This document shows, in pieces, positions 17,331 to 25,770 of a stretch of DNA of 64,000 nt (its first letter is position 1; each line of letters starts with the position of its first letter). The position numbers and the translations under genes were made by a program. The DNA lies in contig NZ_CP147404.1 of assembly GCF_037201805.1 (NCBI RefSeq), forward strand, positions 3,516,501 through 3,580,500, written 5' to 3'. The notes under the pieces are model-generated. The model made no database searches, was not told the origin of the DNA, and saw only the letters and a program-made list of their open reading frames with translations. Source of the stretch: Bacillus sp. FJAT-52991 (GTDB taxonomy: Bacteria; Bacillota; Bacilli; Bacillales; Domibacillaceae).

Positions 17331-18488
17331 ATGGCTAACAAACAAAGCGAATTTCATATGCCGGCAGTTAATCTATTAGGTCAAGGCTCTGTGAATGAGA
17401 CAGGAGCTCGATTAGCGGGTCTTGGTGCGAAAAAGACATTATTGGTAACAGATGCAGGACTACACGGCTTAGGTATCTCTGAAAACATCGCGAAGATTAT
17501 TCGTGAAGCTGGTGTAGAAGTGTCCATTTTTCCAAAAGCTGAGCCAAACCCAACAGATAAAAACGTCGCTGAAGGTTTAGAAGCTTATCATGCTGAAAAC
17601 TGTGACAGCATTGTTACTCTTGGCGGTGGTAGCTCTCACGATGCTGGAAAAGCGATTGCATTAGTCGCAGCAAACGGTGGAAAAATCCATGACTATGAAG
17701 GTATCGATGTATCTAAAAACCCAATGGTACCGCTAATTGCCATCAATACAACAGCTGGTACAGGAAGTGAAGTAACTAAATTCACGATCATTACAGATTC
17801 TGAACGAAAAGTAAAAATGGCGATTGTTGATAAACATGTAACACCTGCACTTTCTATCAACGATCCTGAGCTTATGGCTGGCATGCCACCTGCTTTAACA
17901 GCGGCAACTGGATTAGATGCCTTAACACATGCCATTGAAGCTTATGTGTCAACAGCAGCTACACCAATTACAGATGCATTAGCCATTCAAGCAATCAAGA
18001 TCGTTCCTAAGTACTTACCGCGTGCCGTTGCCAACGGAGCAGATATGGAAGCACGTGAACAAATGGTATATGCTCAATCCTTAGCAGGTATGGCATTCAA
18101 TAATGCTTCTTTAGGTTATGTTCATGCAATTGCTCACCAATTTGGTGGATTCTACAACTTCCCGCATGGAGTTTGTAACGCCATCCTTCTACCATATGTA
18201 TGCAAATTTAACTTAATCTCTAGAGTAGAACGTTATGCAGAAATCGCCGCTTACCTCGGTGAAAATGTCGATGGACTGAGCACGCGTGAAGCAGCTGAAA
18301 AAGGAATTGAAGCAATTGAGCGCCTAGCTAATGACCTGAACATTCCAAAAGGCTTTGAAGAATTAGGTGCAAAAGAAGAAGACATCCCAACATTAGCGGA
18401 AAACGCAATGAAAGATGCTTGCGCGTTAACAAACCCACGCAAAGCAAAACTAGAAGAAATCATCCAAATCATCAAAAACGCAATGTAA
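17331..18488 (+). CDS. iron-dependent (type III) alcohol dehydrogenase, methanol dehydrogenase-like
   Basis: 385 residues. NAD-dependent oxidation of short alcohols in the cytosol. The nucleotide-binding part carries GGGSSHDAGK (98-107), and the metal-binding part shows GLDALTHAIEAYVS and AHQFGGFYNFPHG. From memory, long stretches such as LLVTDAGLHGLG and FPKAEPNPTDKNVAEGLEAY are nearly the same as in Bacillus methanolicus NAD-methanol dehydrogenase, and the length is the same within a few residues. Substrate may be methanol, ethanol, butanol or 1,3-propanediol. Strong RBS TAGGAGG. Monocistronic; no Act (Nudix activator) gene or RuMP genes nearby. Confidence 0.92.
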   Translation: MANKQSEFHMPAVNLLGQGSVNETGARLAGLGAKKTLLVTDAGLHGLGISENIAKIIREAGVEVSIFPKAEPNPTDKNVAEGLEAYHAENCDSIVTLGGGSSHDAGKAIALVAANGGKIHDYEGIDVSKNPMVPLIAINTTAGTGSEVTKFTIITDSERKVKMAIVDKHVTPALSINDPELMAGMPPALTAATGLDALTHAIEAYVSTAATPITDALAIQAIKIVPKYLPRAVANGADMEAREQMVYAQSLAGMAFNNASLGYVHAIAHQFGGFYNFPHGVCNAILLPYVCKFNLISRVERYAEIAAYLGENVDGLSTREAAEKGIEAIERLANDLNIPKGFEELGAKEEDIPTLAENAMKDACALTNPRKAKLEEIIQIIKNAM

Positions 18489-18492
18489 TAAG

Positions 18493-18760
18493 AAAAGCAG
18501 AAGTCCCTGTTTAGCGGCGTATGGACTGGAATGATCCGTACGAGATAAAGGAAACACGATGAACGACAGTGAATCGATGTTGACTTATCGCAAGGAGGAT
18601 CGTGGAAGTTCACTAGACGCTGGGGACTGGAGCTAGACAATAGAAAAGCGGAAGTCCCTGTTTAGCGGCGTATGGACTGGAATGATCCGCACGAGATAAA
18701 GGAAAACGAAATGCGGAGCTGACTGCCCTAAGGCAACAAGCAGATGATGACCGAACCTAA
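18493..18760 (+). repeat. modular dispersed intergenic repeat, two head-to-tail units
   Basis: Unit A (18493-18643) begins GAAAAGCAGAAGTCCCTGTT, with TTTAGCGGCGTATGGACTGG inside. Unit B (18644-18760) repeats the same start, then switches to a second module (GCGGAGCTGACTGCCCTAAG ... CAAGCAGATGATGACCG). The same two modules appear at 48424-48720. Such GC-rich, structured repeats occur between genes in many Bacillaceae; function unknown. Confidence 0.9.
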
Positions 18761-18767
18761 AAAATTA

Positions 18768-18806
18768 GAGGCTGTCCCTAGAAAACTAACTAGGAACAGC
18801 CTCTTT
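18768..18806 (+). terminator. intrinsic terminator after alcohol dehydrogenase/repeat
   Basis: GAGGCTGTCCCTAG (18768-18781) pairs with CTAGGAACAGCCTC (18790-18803) with one mismatch, followed by TTT. Confidence 0.8.
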
Positions 18807-19051
18807 CTAGTAAAATAATCACTAATAAAAAATTCCGTAATTTTACTCTTTCTACAATATTCATTTTCCTATTAAAACAACTTAATATTCTGCCAAAAAA
18901 TATATGGGTATAGAAGAAAGGTGTCCTCCAAAAATAAAAGTGTACAGCAATTTCATTCTCCCCTTTTTTGTTGGCCTCATTCCCATTATAATTAAATTCT
19001 TCAATAGAAAAATTTAATTATAAAAAATCTAAATAGAAGGATGCGATTAAC

Positions 19052-19759
19052 CTGCGACTTAATAAATATATTAGTGAATCTGGGAAAACATCTAGACGCG
19101 GAGCAGATAAATTAATTAGTGAAGGAAGAGTCATGATCAACGGGAAAATGGCGAAAATAGGCAGCCTGGTTGAGCCTGGAGACGACGTTCGAGTGAATGG
19201 CGAACAGATTCGGCTCGCAAGAAACAATGTGTATATCGCTTTAAATAAACCTGTTGGAATTACAAGCACAACAGAGAAAAAAGTCAAAGGTAACATTATT
19301 GATTTAGTCAATCATCCTTTACGCATTCATCACATTGGTCGATTGGATAAAGATTCAGAAGGCTTAATTCTTCTTACCAATGATGGGGATATTGTTAACA
19401 AAATTTTGCGTGCTGAAAATAAACATGAAAAAGAATATATCGTATCTGTAGACAAGCCCATCACTCCTGAGTTTCTAAAGGAAATAGCAGCAGGTGTGCA
19501 CATTTTAAATACAAAAACATTGCCTTGTAAAGTCGAGCAGCTATCGAAGTATGATTTTCAGATCACCCTAACTCAAGGGTTAAACCGACAAATTCGGCGC
19601 ATGTGTGCAGCTCTAGGCTACGAAGTATATCGACTACAGCGCACACGCATCATGAATATCCACTTAAACAACTTACCAGTTGGACAGTGGCGCGATTTAA
19701 CGAAAAAAGAAAAAAGACAATTATTTGCTGACCTTAACTATGAGCCAAATGAATGGTGA
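19052..19759 (+). CDS. rluF: RluF-type 23S rRNA pseudouridine synthase, CTG start
   Basis: 235 residues. An S4 RNA-binding domain (1-45; [20 protein letters not shown]) plus the RsuA/RluB/E/F catalytic domain ([21 protein letters not shown] with the catalytic Asp, and GLNRQIRRM). The RIMN/EW end fits RluF, which modifies U2604 in E. coli. The first ATG (19133) would delete most of the S4 domain. In frame, CTG 19052 aligns exactly with the family Met1 and sits 11 nt after AGAAGG, so a CTG start is proposed. An out-of-frame ATG at 19041 begins a near-duplicate 10-mer. Followed by two terminators. Confidence 0.82.
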   Translation: MRLNKYISESGKTSRRGADKLISEGRVMINGKMAKIGSLVEPGDDVRVNGEQIRLARNNVYIALNKPVGITSTTEKKVKGNIIDLVNHPLRIHHIGRLDKDSEGLILLTNDGDIVNKILRAENKHEKEYIVSVDKPITPEFLKEIAAGVHILNTKTLPCKVEQLSKYDFQITLTQGLNRQIRRMCAALGYEVYRLQRTRIMNIHLNNLPVGQWRDLTKKEKRQLFADLNYEPNEW

Positions 19760-19762
19760 AAA

Positions 19763-19793
19763 AAATGCCCCAAACAATTGTTTTGGGGCATTT
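19763..19793 (+). terminator. intrinsic terminator of rluF
   Basis: AAATGCCCCAAAC pairs with GTTTTGGGGCATTT (one bulged T) around AATT. Its right arm reappears alone at 20563-20582. Confidence 0.82.
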
Positions 19794-19805
19794 CAGTTTG
19801 TAGAC

Positions 19806-19843
19806 AAAAAGGGTTCGGAATGGTCTCATTCCGAACCCTTTTT
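19806..19843. terminator. second intrinsic terminator
   Basis: A perfect 16-bp stem (19806-19821 with 19828-19843), loop GGTCTC, ending in T5. Bidirectional in form. Confidence 0.85.
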
Positions 19844-20065
19844 GAATTTTTATTGAAATAGAAACTAGCCTTTCATCCACTCGCTCCCTTTCCCTATGTC
19901 ACATAGATGATGTCGATGTAATATTTCCTTAATATTATTTAATCGACCTGTAACCTATGAAACGACAAATCTCTGATATATTAGCTACAGAAGAAAAATT
20001 AACCACATAAACAATCCGACAACATACATAATCAATAATAGGAGAAAGGAATTTAGGTAAATCAA

Positions 20066-20512
20066 ATGAAAAAATTATTGACAGTAGTATTCAGTTCTTT
20101 ACTATTAAGCGTAAGTTTACTTTTACCGGCACAGTCAGCAGATGCAGCATCATACTCAAAACAGAACGTCATTAAAGAAGCAAAGAAACATATCGGAACA
20201 CCATATAAATGGGGCGGTACAACACCAAAAGGATTCGATTGCTCTGGTTTCATCCAGTACACACATAAGAAAAATGGCGTTTCTCTTCCTCGTACAACTT
20301 CTCAAATGTACTCAAAAGGTACAAAGGTGTCTAAATCAAAAATGCAACCGGGAGACTTAATGTACTTCAGTACTTATAAAAAAGGCCCATCTCATGTTGG
20401 AATTTACATAGGAAATAATCAATTTATCCACTCTGCTTCTAAAGGTGTAAGAATTGATAAAGTAAGCAACTCTTATTGGACGAAAAAATATATCGGCTCT
20501 AAACGCCTGTAA
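20066..20512 (+). CDS. secreted NlpC/P60 cysteine peptidase (cell-wall hydrolase)
   Basis: 148 residues. Signal peptide (1-28, ending SADAA) followed directly by a single NlpC/P60 domain with the catalytic Cys (KGFDCSGFIQY), His (GPSHVGIYIG) and third polar residue (FIHSAS). It should cut gamma-D-Glu-diaminopimelate or similar peptide bonds in peptidoglycan. No SH3 or LysM targeting domain, so it is a minimal hydrolase. ATG 20066; AGGAGAAAGG lies 18 nt upstream, rather far, and a weaker AGG is nearer. Monocistronic, with its own terminator. Confidence 0.92.
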   Translation: MKKLLTVVFSSLLLSVSLLLPAQSADAASYSKQNVIKEAKKHIGTPYKWGGTTPKGFDCSGFIQYTHKKNGVSLPRTTSQMYSKGTKVSKSKMQPGDLMYFSTYKKGPSHVGIYIGNNQFIHSASKGVRIDKVSNSYWTKKYIGSKRL

Positions 20513-20520
20513 TTGAACGG

Positions 20521-20556
20521 ACTGACCCGACCTCCTATTGGAAGTCGGGTCAGTTT
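20521..20556. terminator. intrinsic terminator, chimeric with rluF terminator sequence
   Basis: ACTGACCCGAC (20521-20531) pairs with GTCGGGTCAGT (20544-20554). The sequence after it, CAGTTTGTAGACAAA then CAATTGTTTTGGGGCATTTT, repeats pieces of the 19772-19810 terminator region in rearranged order. Confidence 0.82.
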
Positions 20557-20586
20557 GTAGACAAACAATTGTTTTGGGGCATTTTC

Positions 20587-21636
20587 TCATTTCATCATCT
20601 GTTTCACTAATTCTTTATTGAGTTTTTTAAAGATTTCATTGTGTGAAGAAACCATACCCGTTTCGTTCGCTTCAGGCTCGATAAATTGTTTTGCTTTATT
20701 CACAGCATTGGCTGCATCTTGGAATGCTCCCGCAATCAGGTGAAGCTTGCCAGCGTGCTTCAAAATATCCCCCGCAGCGTAAAGTCCTTTAATCGATGAT
20801 TCACTACTAGCATTACCGGCGACAAAATAATTGTCGATTCTTTCGATGTTTATTTCGCTTTGGTCAAGTAATGTCGTATCGCGTTCGTAGCCATGATTGA
20901 TGATCACCTCATCAACGTCTAACGTGATCGCCTCTCCCGTTTGATGATTCGTCAATTCCACTCGTTCAATCACTTCATGGTTCTCACTAGCAATGAGCTT
21001 CGTGATTGCTGTGTGGAAGAAGCAAATAGCTGAGCTATCCATTAGCTGCTTCACTTGTGCTTCATGACCTGATAACGCCTCTTTCCGATAAGTGATGTAC
21101 ACCTTCTTGGCGATCGGTTCTAATTCATTCGCCCAGTCAATTGCTGAGTTTCCTCCACCAGAGATAATCACCGTTTTATCTTTAAATCGTTGTAGTGATT
21201 TGACCGTATAATTTAAATTCGATACTTCAAACCGCTCCGCTCCTTCTATTTCTAGCTTTTGTGGATTCAATATCCCTCCACCAACCGCTACAATCACCGT
21301 TTTCGAATAATGCTTTTGACTGGAGGCTGCATGCAGCACAAAAATACCATCATCATTCCTTGAAATTGACTCCACTTTTTCATTCAAGACGATTTCAGGA
21401 TCAAAGGTTAATCCTTGCTGTACGAGCTGCTCAATTAATTGGGCTCCTGGAGTAGGTGTCAGCCCTCCTACATCCCAAATCATCTTCTCTGGATACACAT
21501 GAACCTTTCCTCCTAATTGAGGTTGATATTCTATCAGTTTTGTCTTCATCTCTCGAAGCCCACTGTAAAACGCCGAATACAACCCAGCAGGTCCTCCGCC
21601 AATAATCGTCACATCAAATAATTGCTGTTGATCCAT
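20587..21636 (-). CDS. ferredoxin/flavodoxin-NADP reductase, thioredoxin reductase-like (YumC/YcgT type)
   Basis: 349-residue FAD enzyme. FAD site GGGPAGLYSAFYSG (near 12-25), NADPH site SGGGNSAIDWANEL (about 160-173), and the C-terminal AAGDILKHAGKLHLIAGAF FAD motif. No CxxC, so it is not thioredoxin reductase. It should pass electrons from NADPH to ferredoxin or flavodoxin, or reduce iron released from siderophores. It is divergent from the siderophore ABC operon and has a near-consensus Fur box before it, which supports an iron-release role and a YcgT-like identity (inference). RBS GAGGAG before ATG 21636. Confidence 0.88.
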   Translation of the reverse strand: MDQQQLFDVTIIGGGPAGLYSAFYSGLREMKTKLIEYQPQLGGKVHVYPEKMIWDVGGLTPTPGAQLIEQLVQQGLTFDPEIVLNEKVESISRNDDGIFVLHAASSQKHYSKTVIVAVGGGILNPQKLEIEGAERFEVSNLNYTVKSLQRFKDKTVIISGGGNSAIDWANELEPIAKKVYITYRKEALSGHEAQVKQLMDSSAICFFHTAITKLIASENHEVIERVELTNHQTGEAITLDVDEVIINHGYERDTTLLDQSEINIERIDNYFVAGNASSESSIKGLYAAGDILKHAGKLHLIAGAFQDAANAVNKAKQFIEPEANETGMVSSHNEIFKKLNKELVKQMMK

Positions 21637-21667
21637 CTATCATCGCTCCTCATCAACCAATTGTAAT

Positions 21668-21682
21668 TGATTATCATTATCA
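21668..21682. promoter_or_regulatory. Fur box for the ferredoxin-NADP reductase
   Basis: TGATTATCATTATCA matches the 7-1-7 Fur consensus TGATAATNATTATCA at all but one defined position. It lies 32 bp upstream of the reductase start. Confidence 0.87.
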
Positions 21683-21801
21683 ATAAATCATACACTTCTT
21701 CCTTCTTATTTACAACCGATATTATTTATCTACATAAATTTTTTAAAAATGCAGATTGACAATGGAAAACAAGAGAATTATAGTATTAAAAGTAATGACA
21801 T

Positions 21802-21816
21802 TGAAAATCATTATCA
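21802..21816. promoter_or_regulatory. Fur box for the siderophore ABC operon
   Basis: TGAAAATCATTATCA matches the same consensus at all but one defined position, 29 bp before the ATPase start. Two boxes in one divergent region imply independent iron repression of both directions. Confidence 0.87.
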
Positions 21817-21844
21817 AATAGATTCACTAAACGGAGGGTAATAA

Positions 21845-22687
21845 ATGGTTCGCCTATATACAACTGACTTAAACATTGGCTACGGTGAACGTCTTATTGT
21901 CAAAGATCTTAGCGTAGAAATTCCTGATAAAAAAATCACCACCATCATCGGTTCAAATGGCTGTGGAAAATCGACTCTATTAAAAGCGATTACTCGCATT
22001 ATTTCCCATCAATCGGGGACCGTCATGTTGGATGGAGAAAATATCGCGCAGGAAAACACAAAAGTCCTCGCCAAAAAAATGGCGATTCTTCCGCAAATGC
22101 AAGAGAGCGCTAGCGGATTAACAGTCGGTGAACTCATCTCCTACGGTCGCTTCCCTTATCAAAAAGGCTTCGGTCGCCTAACAAAAAAAGATTATGAAGT
22201 CATTGACTGGACACTAGAAGTGACAGGAACGACAGAGTTTAAATTTCGCCCTGTAGATGCTCTATCAGGAGGCCAACGTCAACGAGTTTGGATCGCTATG
22301 GCTCTTGCACAAGAAACCGACATCATTTTCCTTGATGAGCCGACCACTTATTTAGATATGGCTCATCAACTAGAAGTGCTAGAGCTATTACAAAAACTAA
22401 ATATAGAACAAGAACGAACGATTGTTATGGTGCTTCACGACTTAAATCAAGCTGCCCGTTTCGCTGATTATATGATCGCTTTAAAAAATGGTGAAATCGT
22501 CAAAGCGGGAGATTGTGAGGAAGTGATGACACCAGATGTGCTTCAAAAAGTATTTCATATTGACGCACATATCGGACGCGACCCAAGAACAAACAAACCA
22601 ATGTGCATCACCTATAACTTAGTGAAGGAGAACGAACATGAAAAAGCTGCTATTTCCAATCTTTCTACTACTCGTCTTTATGGTTAG
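21845..22687 (+). CDS. iron-siderophore ABC transporter ATP-binding protein (YusV/FecE-like)
   Basis: 280 residues. Walker A GSNGCGKST (36-44), Q-loop LPQMQE, signature LSGGQRQR, Walker B IIFLDEPT, and a switch His in MVLHDLNQAARFADY. Supplies ATP-driven energy for ferric siderophore import with the two permeases downstream. The gene overlaps the binding-protein gene by 50 nt, unusually long, with the last 16 codons shared in another frame. RBS CGGAGGG. First gene of the Fur-controlled operon. In B. subtilis the YusV ATPase is shared by several siderophore systems; here it is clustered with its partners. Confidence 0.94.
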   Translation: MVRLYTTDLNIGYGERLIVKDLSVEIPDKKITTIIGSNGCGKSTLLKAITRIISHQSGTVMLDGENIAQENTKVLAKKMAILPQMQESASGLTVGELISYGRFPYQKGFGRLTKKDYEVIDWTLEVTGTTEFKFRPVDALSGGQRQRVWIAMALAQETDIIFLDEPTTYLDMAHQLEVLELLQKLNIEQERTIVMVLHDLNQAARFADYMIALKNGEIVKAGDCEEVMTPDVLQKVFHIDAHIGRDPRTNKPMCITYNLVKENEHEKAAISNLSTTRLYG

Positions 22688-23555
22688 TGCTTGTAGTGGA
22701 GATTCAGAAAAAGAAACAAACAAAACAGAGAAAAAAGAGCCAGAAATGATCACTTACGAATCTGAAAATGGTCCAGTCCAAGTACCGGCAAACCCTGAAC
22801 GTGTAGTTGTTCTGTCATCATTCGCTGGCAACGTTATGTCTTTAGGTGTCAATCTTGTTGGCGTTGATTCTTGGTCCAAAATGAACCCGAATTTTGAGAG
22901 CCAATTGAAAGATGTAGAAGAAGTATCCGATGAAAACTTAGAAAAAATTATTGAACTAAATCCAGACTTAATCATTGGGCTATCATCAATTAAAAATGTT
23001 GATAAATTAAAAGAAATTGCTCCTACTGTTACATACACATACGGAAAAGTGGATTATTTAACTCAACATATAGAAATTGGAAAACTATTAAACAAGGAAA
23101 AAGAAGCACGAGCTTGGGTGGACGATTTCAAAGCGCGTGCACAAAAAACGGGAGAGGACATTAAAGCGAAAATTGGGGAAGATGCCACTGTTTCCGTCAT
23201 TGAAAATTTCGACAAACAACTGTACGTATACGGCGATAACTGGGGCCGGGGCACAGAAATTCTTTACCAAGAAATGAACTTAAAGATGCCAGATAAAGTA
23301 AAAGAAATGGCACTAAAAGACGGCTACTATGCCCTATCTTTAGAAGTGCTTCCTGAGTTTGCTGGAGACTATGTTATTTTAAGTAAAAATAGCGACACAG
23401 ACAATTCATTCCAAGAAACAGAAACGTATAAAAACATTCCTGCTGTAAAGAACAACCAAGTATTCGAAGTAAATGCAAAAGAGTTCTACTTTAACGATCC
23501 ATTAACATTAGAGTTACAATTGGATTTCTTTAAGAAAAGCTTCCTTGGCAAGTAA
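22638..23555 (+). CDS. siderophore-binding lipoprotein (YfiY-like)
   Basis: 305 residues. Lipoprotein signal with lipobox VSAC (Cys19), then a periplasmic-binding-type fold (ERVVVLSSFAGNVMSLG, NPDLIIGLSS) of the class III, single long-helix type. Binds ferric siderophore at the outer membrane face and hands it to the permeases. Start ATG 22638 follows GAAGGAG and lies inside the ATPase gene. An internal hairpin follows the stop, which may keep this component more abundant than the permeases. Substrate may be hydroxamate/schizokinen-type by similarity to YfiY, but this is not certain. Confidence 0.92.
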   Translation: MKKLLFPIFLLLVFMVSACSGDSEKETNKTEKKEPEMITYESENGPVQVPANPERVVVLSSFAGNVMSLGVNLVGVDSWSKMNPNFESQLKDVEEVSDENLEKIIELNPDLIIGLSSIKNVDKLKEIAPTVTYTYGKVDYLTQHIEIGKLLNKEKEARAWVDDFKARAQKTGEDIKAKIGEDATVSVIENFDKQLYVYGDNWGRGTEILYQEMNLKMPDKVKEMALKDGYYALSLEVLPEFAGDYVILSKNSDTDNSFQETETYKNIPAVKNNQVFEVNAKEFYFNDPLTLELQLDFFKKSFLGK

Positions 23556-23562
23556 ATACATT

Positions 23563-23598
23563 GGAAAAGGAATTCTCATTGGAAGGATTCCTTTTTCC
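23563..23598 (+). terminator. internal (partial) terminator or processing hairpin in iron operon
   Basis: GGAAAAGGAAT (23563-23573) pairs with ATTCCTTTTTCC (23587-23598) with one bulge, ending in a T-run, 7 nt after the binding-protein stop and 35 nt before the first permease. Confidence 0.65.
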
Positions 23599-23632
23599 TT
23601 TACCTAACCAAAAGAAAGAAGAGAGACGAATA

Positions 23633-24640
23633 ATGAAAGAAGATCAACGTATCATCCCATTTGTCTATAAACTAATTGCAGCGATTGTTTTATTTTTAAT
23701 TATGTTTATTGCGGCTTGTGTATTTGGAGCAGCAGATACGACCGTCAAAGATGTCTGGCTCGCTCTTACTTCCGATGCCAAAGGGGAAAAAATTTCTCTT
23801 ATTCGTGAAATTCGTTTACCGAGGGAAGTTGGAGCGGTACTTGTTGGAGCAGCCCTTGCGGTGTCTGGTGCTATTATGCAAGGAGTGACAAGAAACCCTT
23901 TAGCTGATCCAGGTTTACTTGGACTAACAGCCGGAGCTAATGCCGCACTCGCCTTGGCAGTCTCACTCATTCCTGCTGCCAATTACTATACGATTATGGT
24001 AGCATGTTTTATCGGTGCGGCTGTCGGATCGATCATGGTGTTTGGTATCGGGGCAGTGAAAAAGGGCGGTTTCTCTCCATTTCGTATAGTACTAGCCGGG
24101 GCAGCAGTATCGGCATTCCTATATGCAGTCGCAGAAGGAGTCGGCATCTATTTTAACACGTCAAAAGATGTATCCATGTGGACGGCTGGAGGGCTAATCG
24201 GCACTTCATGGATTCAGCTTCAAATGATCGCTCCATTTATCGGCATTGGTCTCCTTATTGCCCTTTTATTCTCAAGGCAACTAACCATTCTCAGTTTAAA
24301 TGAAGAGGTAGCGGTCGGATTAGGTCAAAAAACAACACAAATCAAAGCCATTCTATTTATTGTTATCATTCTTCTTACTGGTGCGGCTGTAGCACTCGTC
24401 GGAAATATGGCTTTTATCGGCCTCATGATCCCGCACATAGTCCGTTCAATTGTTGGAACCGATTATCGCTTAATTCTGCCGATGTCAGTTGTGGTGGGGG
24501 CGACATTCATGTTGCTTGCCGATACGGTTGGGCGCACCATCCATGCACCATATGAAACACCTGTAACAGCCATTGTTGCGATAATAGGCTTACCTTTCTT
24601 CCTTTTCATTGTGAATAAAGAAGGGAGAACTTTCTCATGA
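23633..24640 (+). CDS. iron-siderophore ABC permease (FecCD family, YfiZ-like)
   Basis: 335 residues, about nine to ten membrane helices of the BtuC/FecCD fold. Family motifs are LPREVGAVLVGAALAVSGAIMQGVTRNPLADP (here LPREVGAVLVGAALAVSG and MQGVTRNPLADPGLLG) and the cytoplasmic coupling segment NMAFIGLMIPHIVR. The longest frame begins at 23561 but runs through the hairpin. ATG 23633 after AGAAGAGAG gives the usual N-terminus. It overlaps the second permease by 4 nt (ATGA). Confidence 0.92.
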   Translation: MKEDQRIIPFVYKLIAAIVLFLIMFIAACVFGAADTTVKDVWLALTSDAKGEKISLIREIRLPREVGAVLVGAALAVSGAIMQGVTRNPLADPGLLGLTAGANAALALAVSLIPAANYYTIMVACFIGAAVGSIMVFGIGAVKKGGFSPFRIVLAGAAVSAFLYAVAEGVGIYFNTSKDVSMWTAGGLIGTSWIQLQMIAPFIGIGLLIALLFSRQLTILSLNEEVAVGLGQKTTQIKAILFIVIILLTGAAVALVGNMAFIGLMIPHIVRSIVGTDYRLILPMSVVVGATFMLLADTVGRTIHAPYETPVTAIVAIIGLPFFLFIVNKEGRTFS

Positions 24641-25644
24641 TACATCCAACTATTGTAAAAAAACAAAGACTACTGTTAGGTGTGTTTCTTGCGCTCATCA
24701 TCATAACGATTGTGATTAGTATGGGAATAGGCTATTCCTCTGTATCTTTTGACAGATTGATTCCCACACTTCTTGGACAGGGAACATTCAAAGAAGAATT
24801 TATTGTTTTCTCGATTCGGCTGCCACGAATCATTATTACTTTATTAGCTGGAATGGCTCTTGCTCTATCTGGCGCTATTTTGCAAGGAATTACACGAAAT
24901 GACTTAGCCGATCCCGGCATTATCGGTATAAACTATGGAGCAGGAGTAGCTGTTGCTGTTTTCTTTTTATTCTTCCCGATTGATGAAGGTTCATTTGCTT
25001 ATTTACTACCTGTAGTTGCTTTTGCTGGTGCCATCTTAACTACCTGCCTCATTGCCTTATTTTCATATAATAAAAATGAAGGGCTTCAACCCGTCAAATT
25101 AGTGTTAGTCGGTGTTGGATTTTCTATGGCACTATCAGGGGCTATGGTTGTTCTTATTTCAGGTGCGGAGCGTTCAAAAGTCGAGTTTATTTCCAAATGG
25201 CTATCCGGAAATATTTGGGGTACAGATTGGCCGTTTATTTGGGCTATTCTTCCATGGCTTGTTATTCTTATCCCTTTCGCTTTATATAAAGCAAATCGTT
25301 TGAATATCCTTGCGCTCAATGAACCTGTGGCCATTGGCGTAGGTATATCCATTAAAAGAGAGCGTCTCATCTTGCTTTTCACAGCTGTTGCTCTTGCCTC
25401 TTCTGCTGTTTCTGTTACTGGAGGCATCACTTTTATCGGATTGATGGCACCCCATATGGCCAAAGCTTTAGTAGGACCACGAAACCAATTGTTCCTGCCT
25501 ATAGCTATTTTAATCGGAGGTTGGCTCCTATTATTGGCAGACACCATTGGACGTAATATAGTGGAACCTGACGGCCTACCAGCTGGGATTATCGTCTCAC
25601 TCATTGGGGCACCGTATTTCATATATTTATTATTAAAAAAATAA
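24637..25644 (+). CDS. iron-siderophore ABC permease (FecCD family, YfhA-like)
   Basis: 335 residues, second FecCD-type permease and partner of the preceding one. Motifs are LPRIIITLLAGMALALSGA, GITRNDLADPGIIG and GGITFIGLMAPHMAKALVG. The two should form the heterodimeric channel energised by the YusV-like ATPase. Start overlaps the previous stop, so translation is coupled. Last gene before a terminator; the MFS gene behind it has its own leader. Confidence 0.92.
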   Translation: MIHPTIVKKQRLLLGVFLALIIITIVISMGIGYSSVSFDRLIPTLLGQGTFKEEFIVFSIRLPRIIITLLAGMALALSGAILQGITRNDLADPGIIGINYGAGVAVAVFFLFFPIDEGSFAYLLPVVAFAGAILTTCLIALFSYNKNEGLQPVKLVLVGVGFSMALSGAMVVLISGAERSKVEFISKWLSGNIWGTDWPFIWAILPWLVILIPFALYKANRLNILALNEPVAIGVGISIKRERLILLFTAVALASSAVSVTGGITFIGLMAPHMAKALVGPRNQLFLPIAILIGGWLLLLADTIGRNIVEPDGLPAGIIVSLIGAPYFIYLLLKK

Positions 25645-25652
25645 AGACCTCT

Positions 25653-25702
25653 AAAAAGTCAGTTGAATCTTCTATGAGATAGAAAGATTCAATGACTTTT
25701 TA
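25653..25702 (+). terminator. intrinsic terminator of iron operon
   Basis: AAAAAGTCA-TTGAATCTT pairs with AAAGATTCAA-TGACTTTTT, a long stem with one mismatch and a T-rich tail. Confidence 0.85.
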
Positions 25703-25770
25703 TTTTATTGCAAACGATGATATTTTTTTGAGAGTGATCTTTTATACTATGGTTATTAAGAGGGGATACG

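Larger units (their letters stand above)
18489..19051. other. 563-bp intergenic region: dispersed repeat, terminator, rluF leader
   Basis: Holds two units of the modular repeat (18493-18760), a terminator (18768-18806) and about 240 bp of AT-rich sequence leading to rluF. No credible additional ORF; frames inside the repeat (such as the one starting MNDSESMLTYR) are by-products of the repeat. Confidence 0.7.

Noticed and set aside
19844..20065. ydaO-type (c-di-AMP) riboswitch before the NlpC/P60 gene
   Set aside because: Such hydrolases are often under this riboswitch, but none of its conserved blocks could be seen in the leader.
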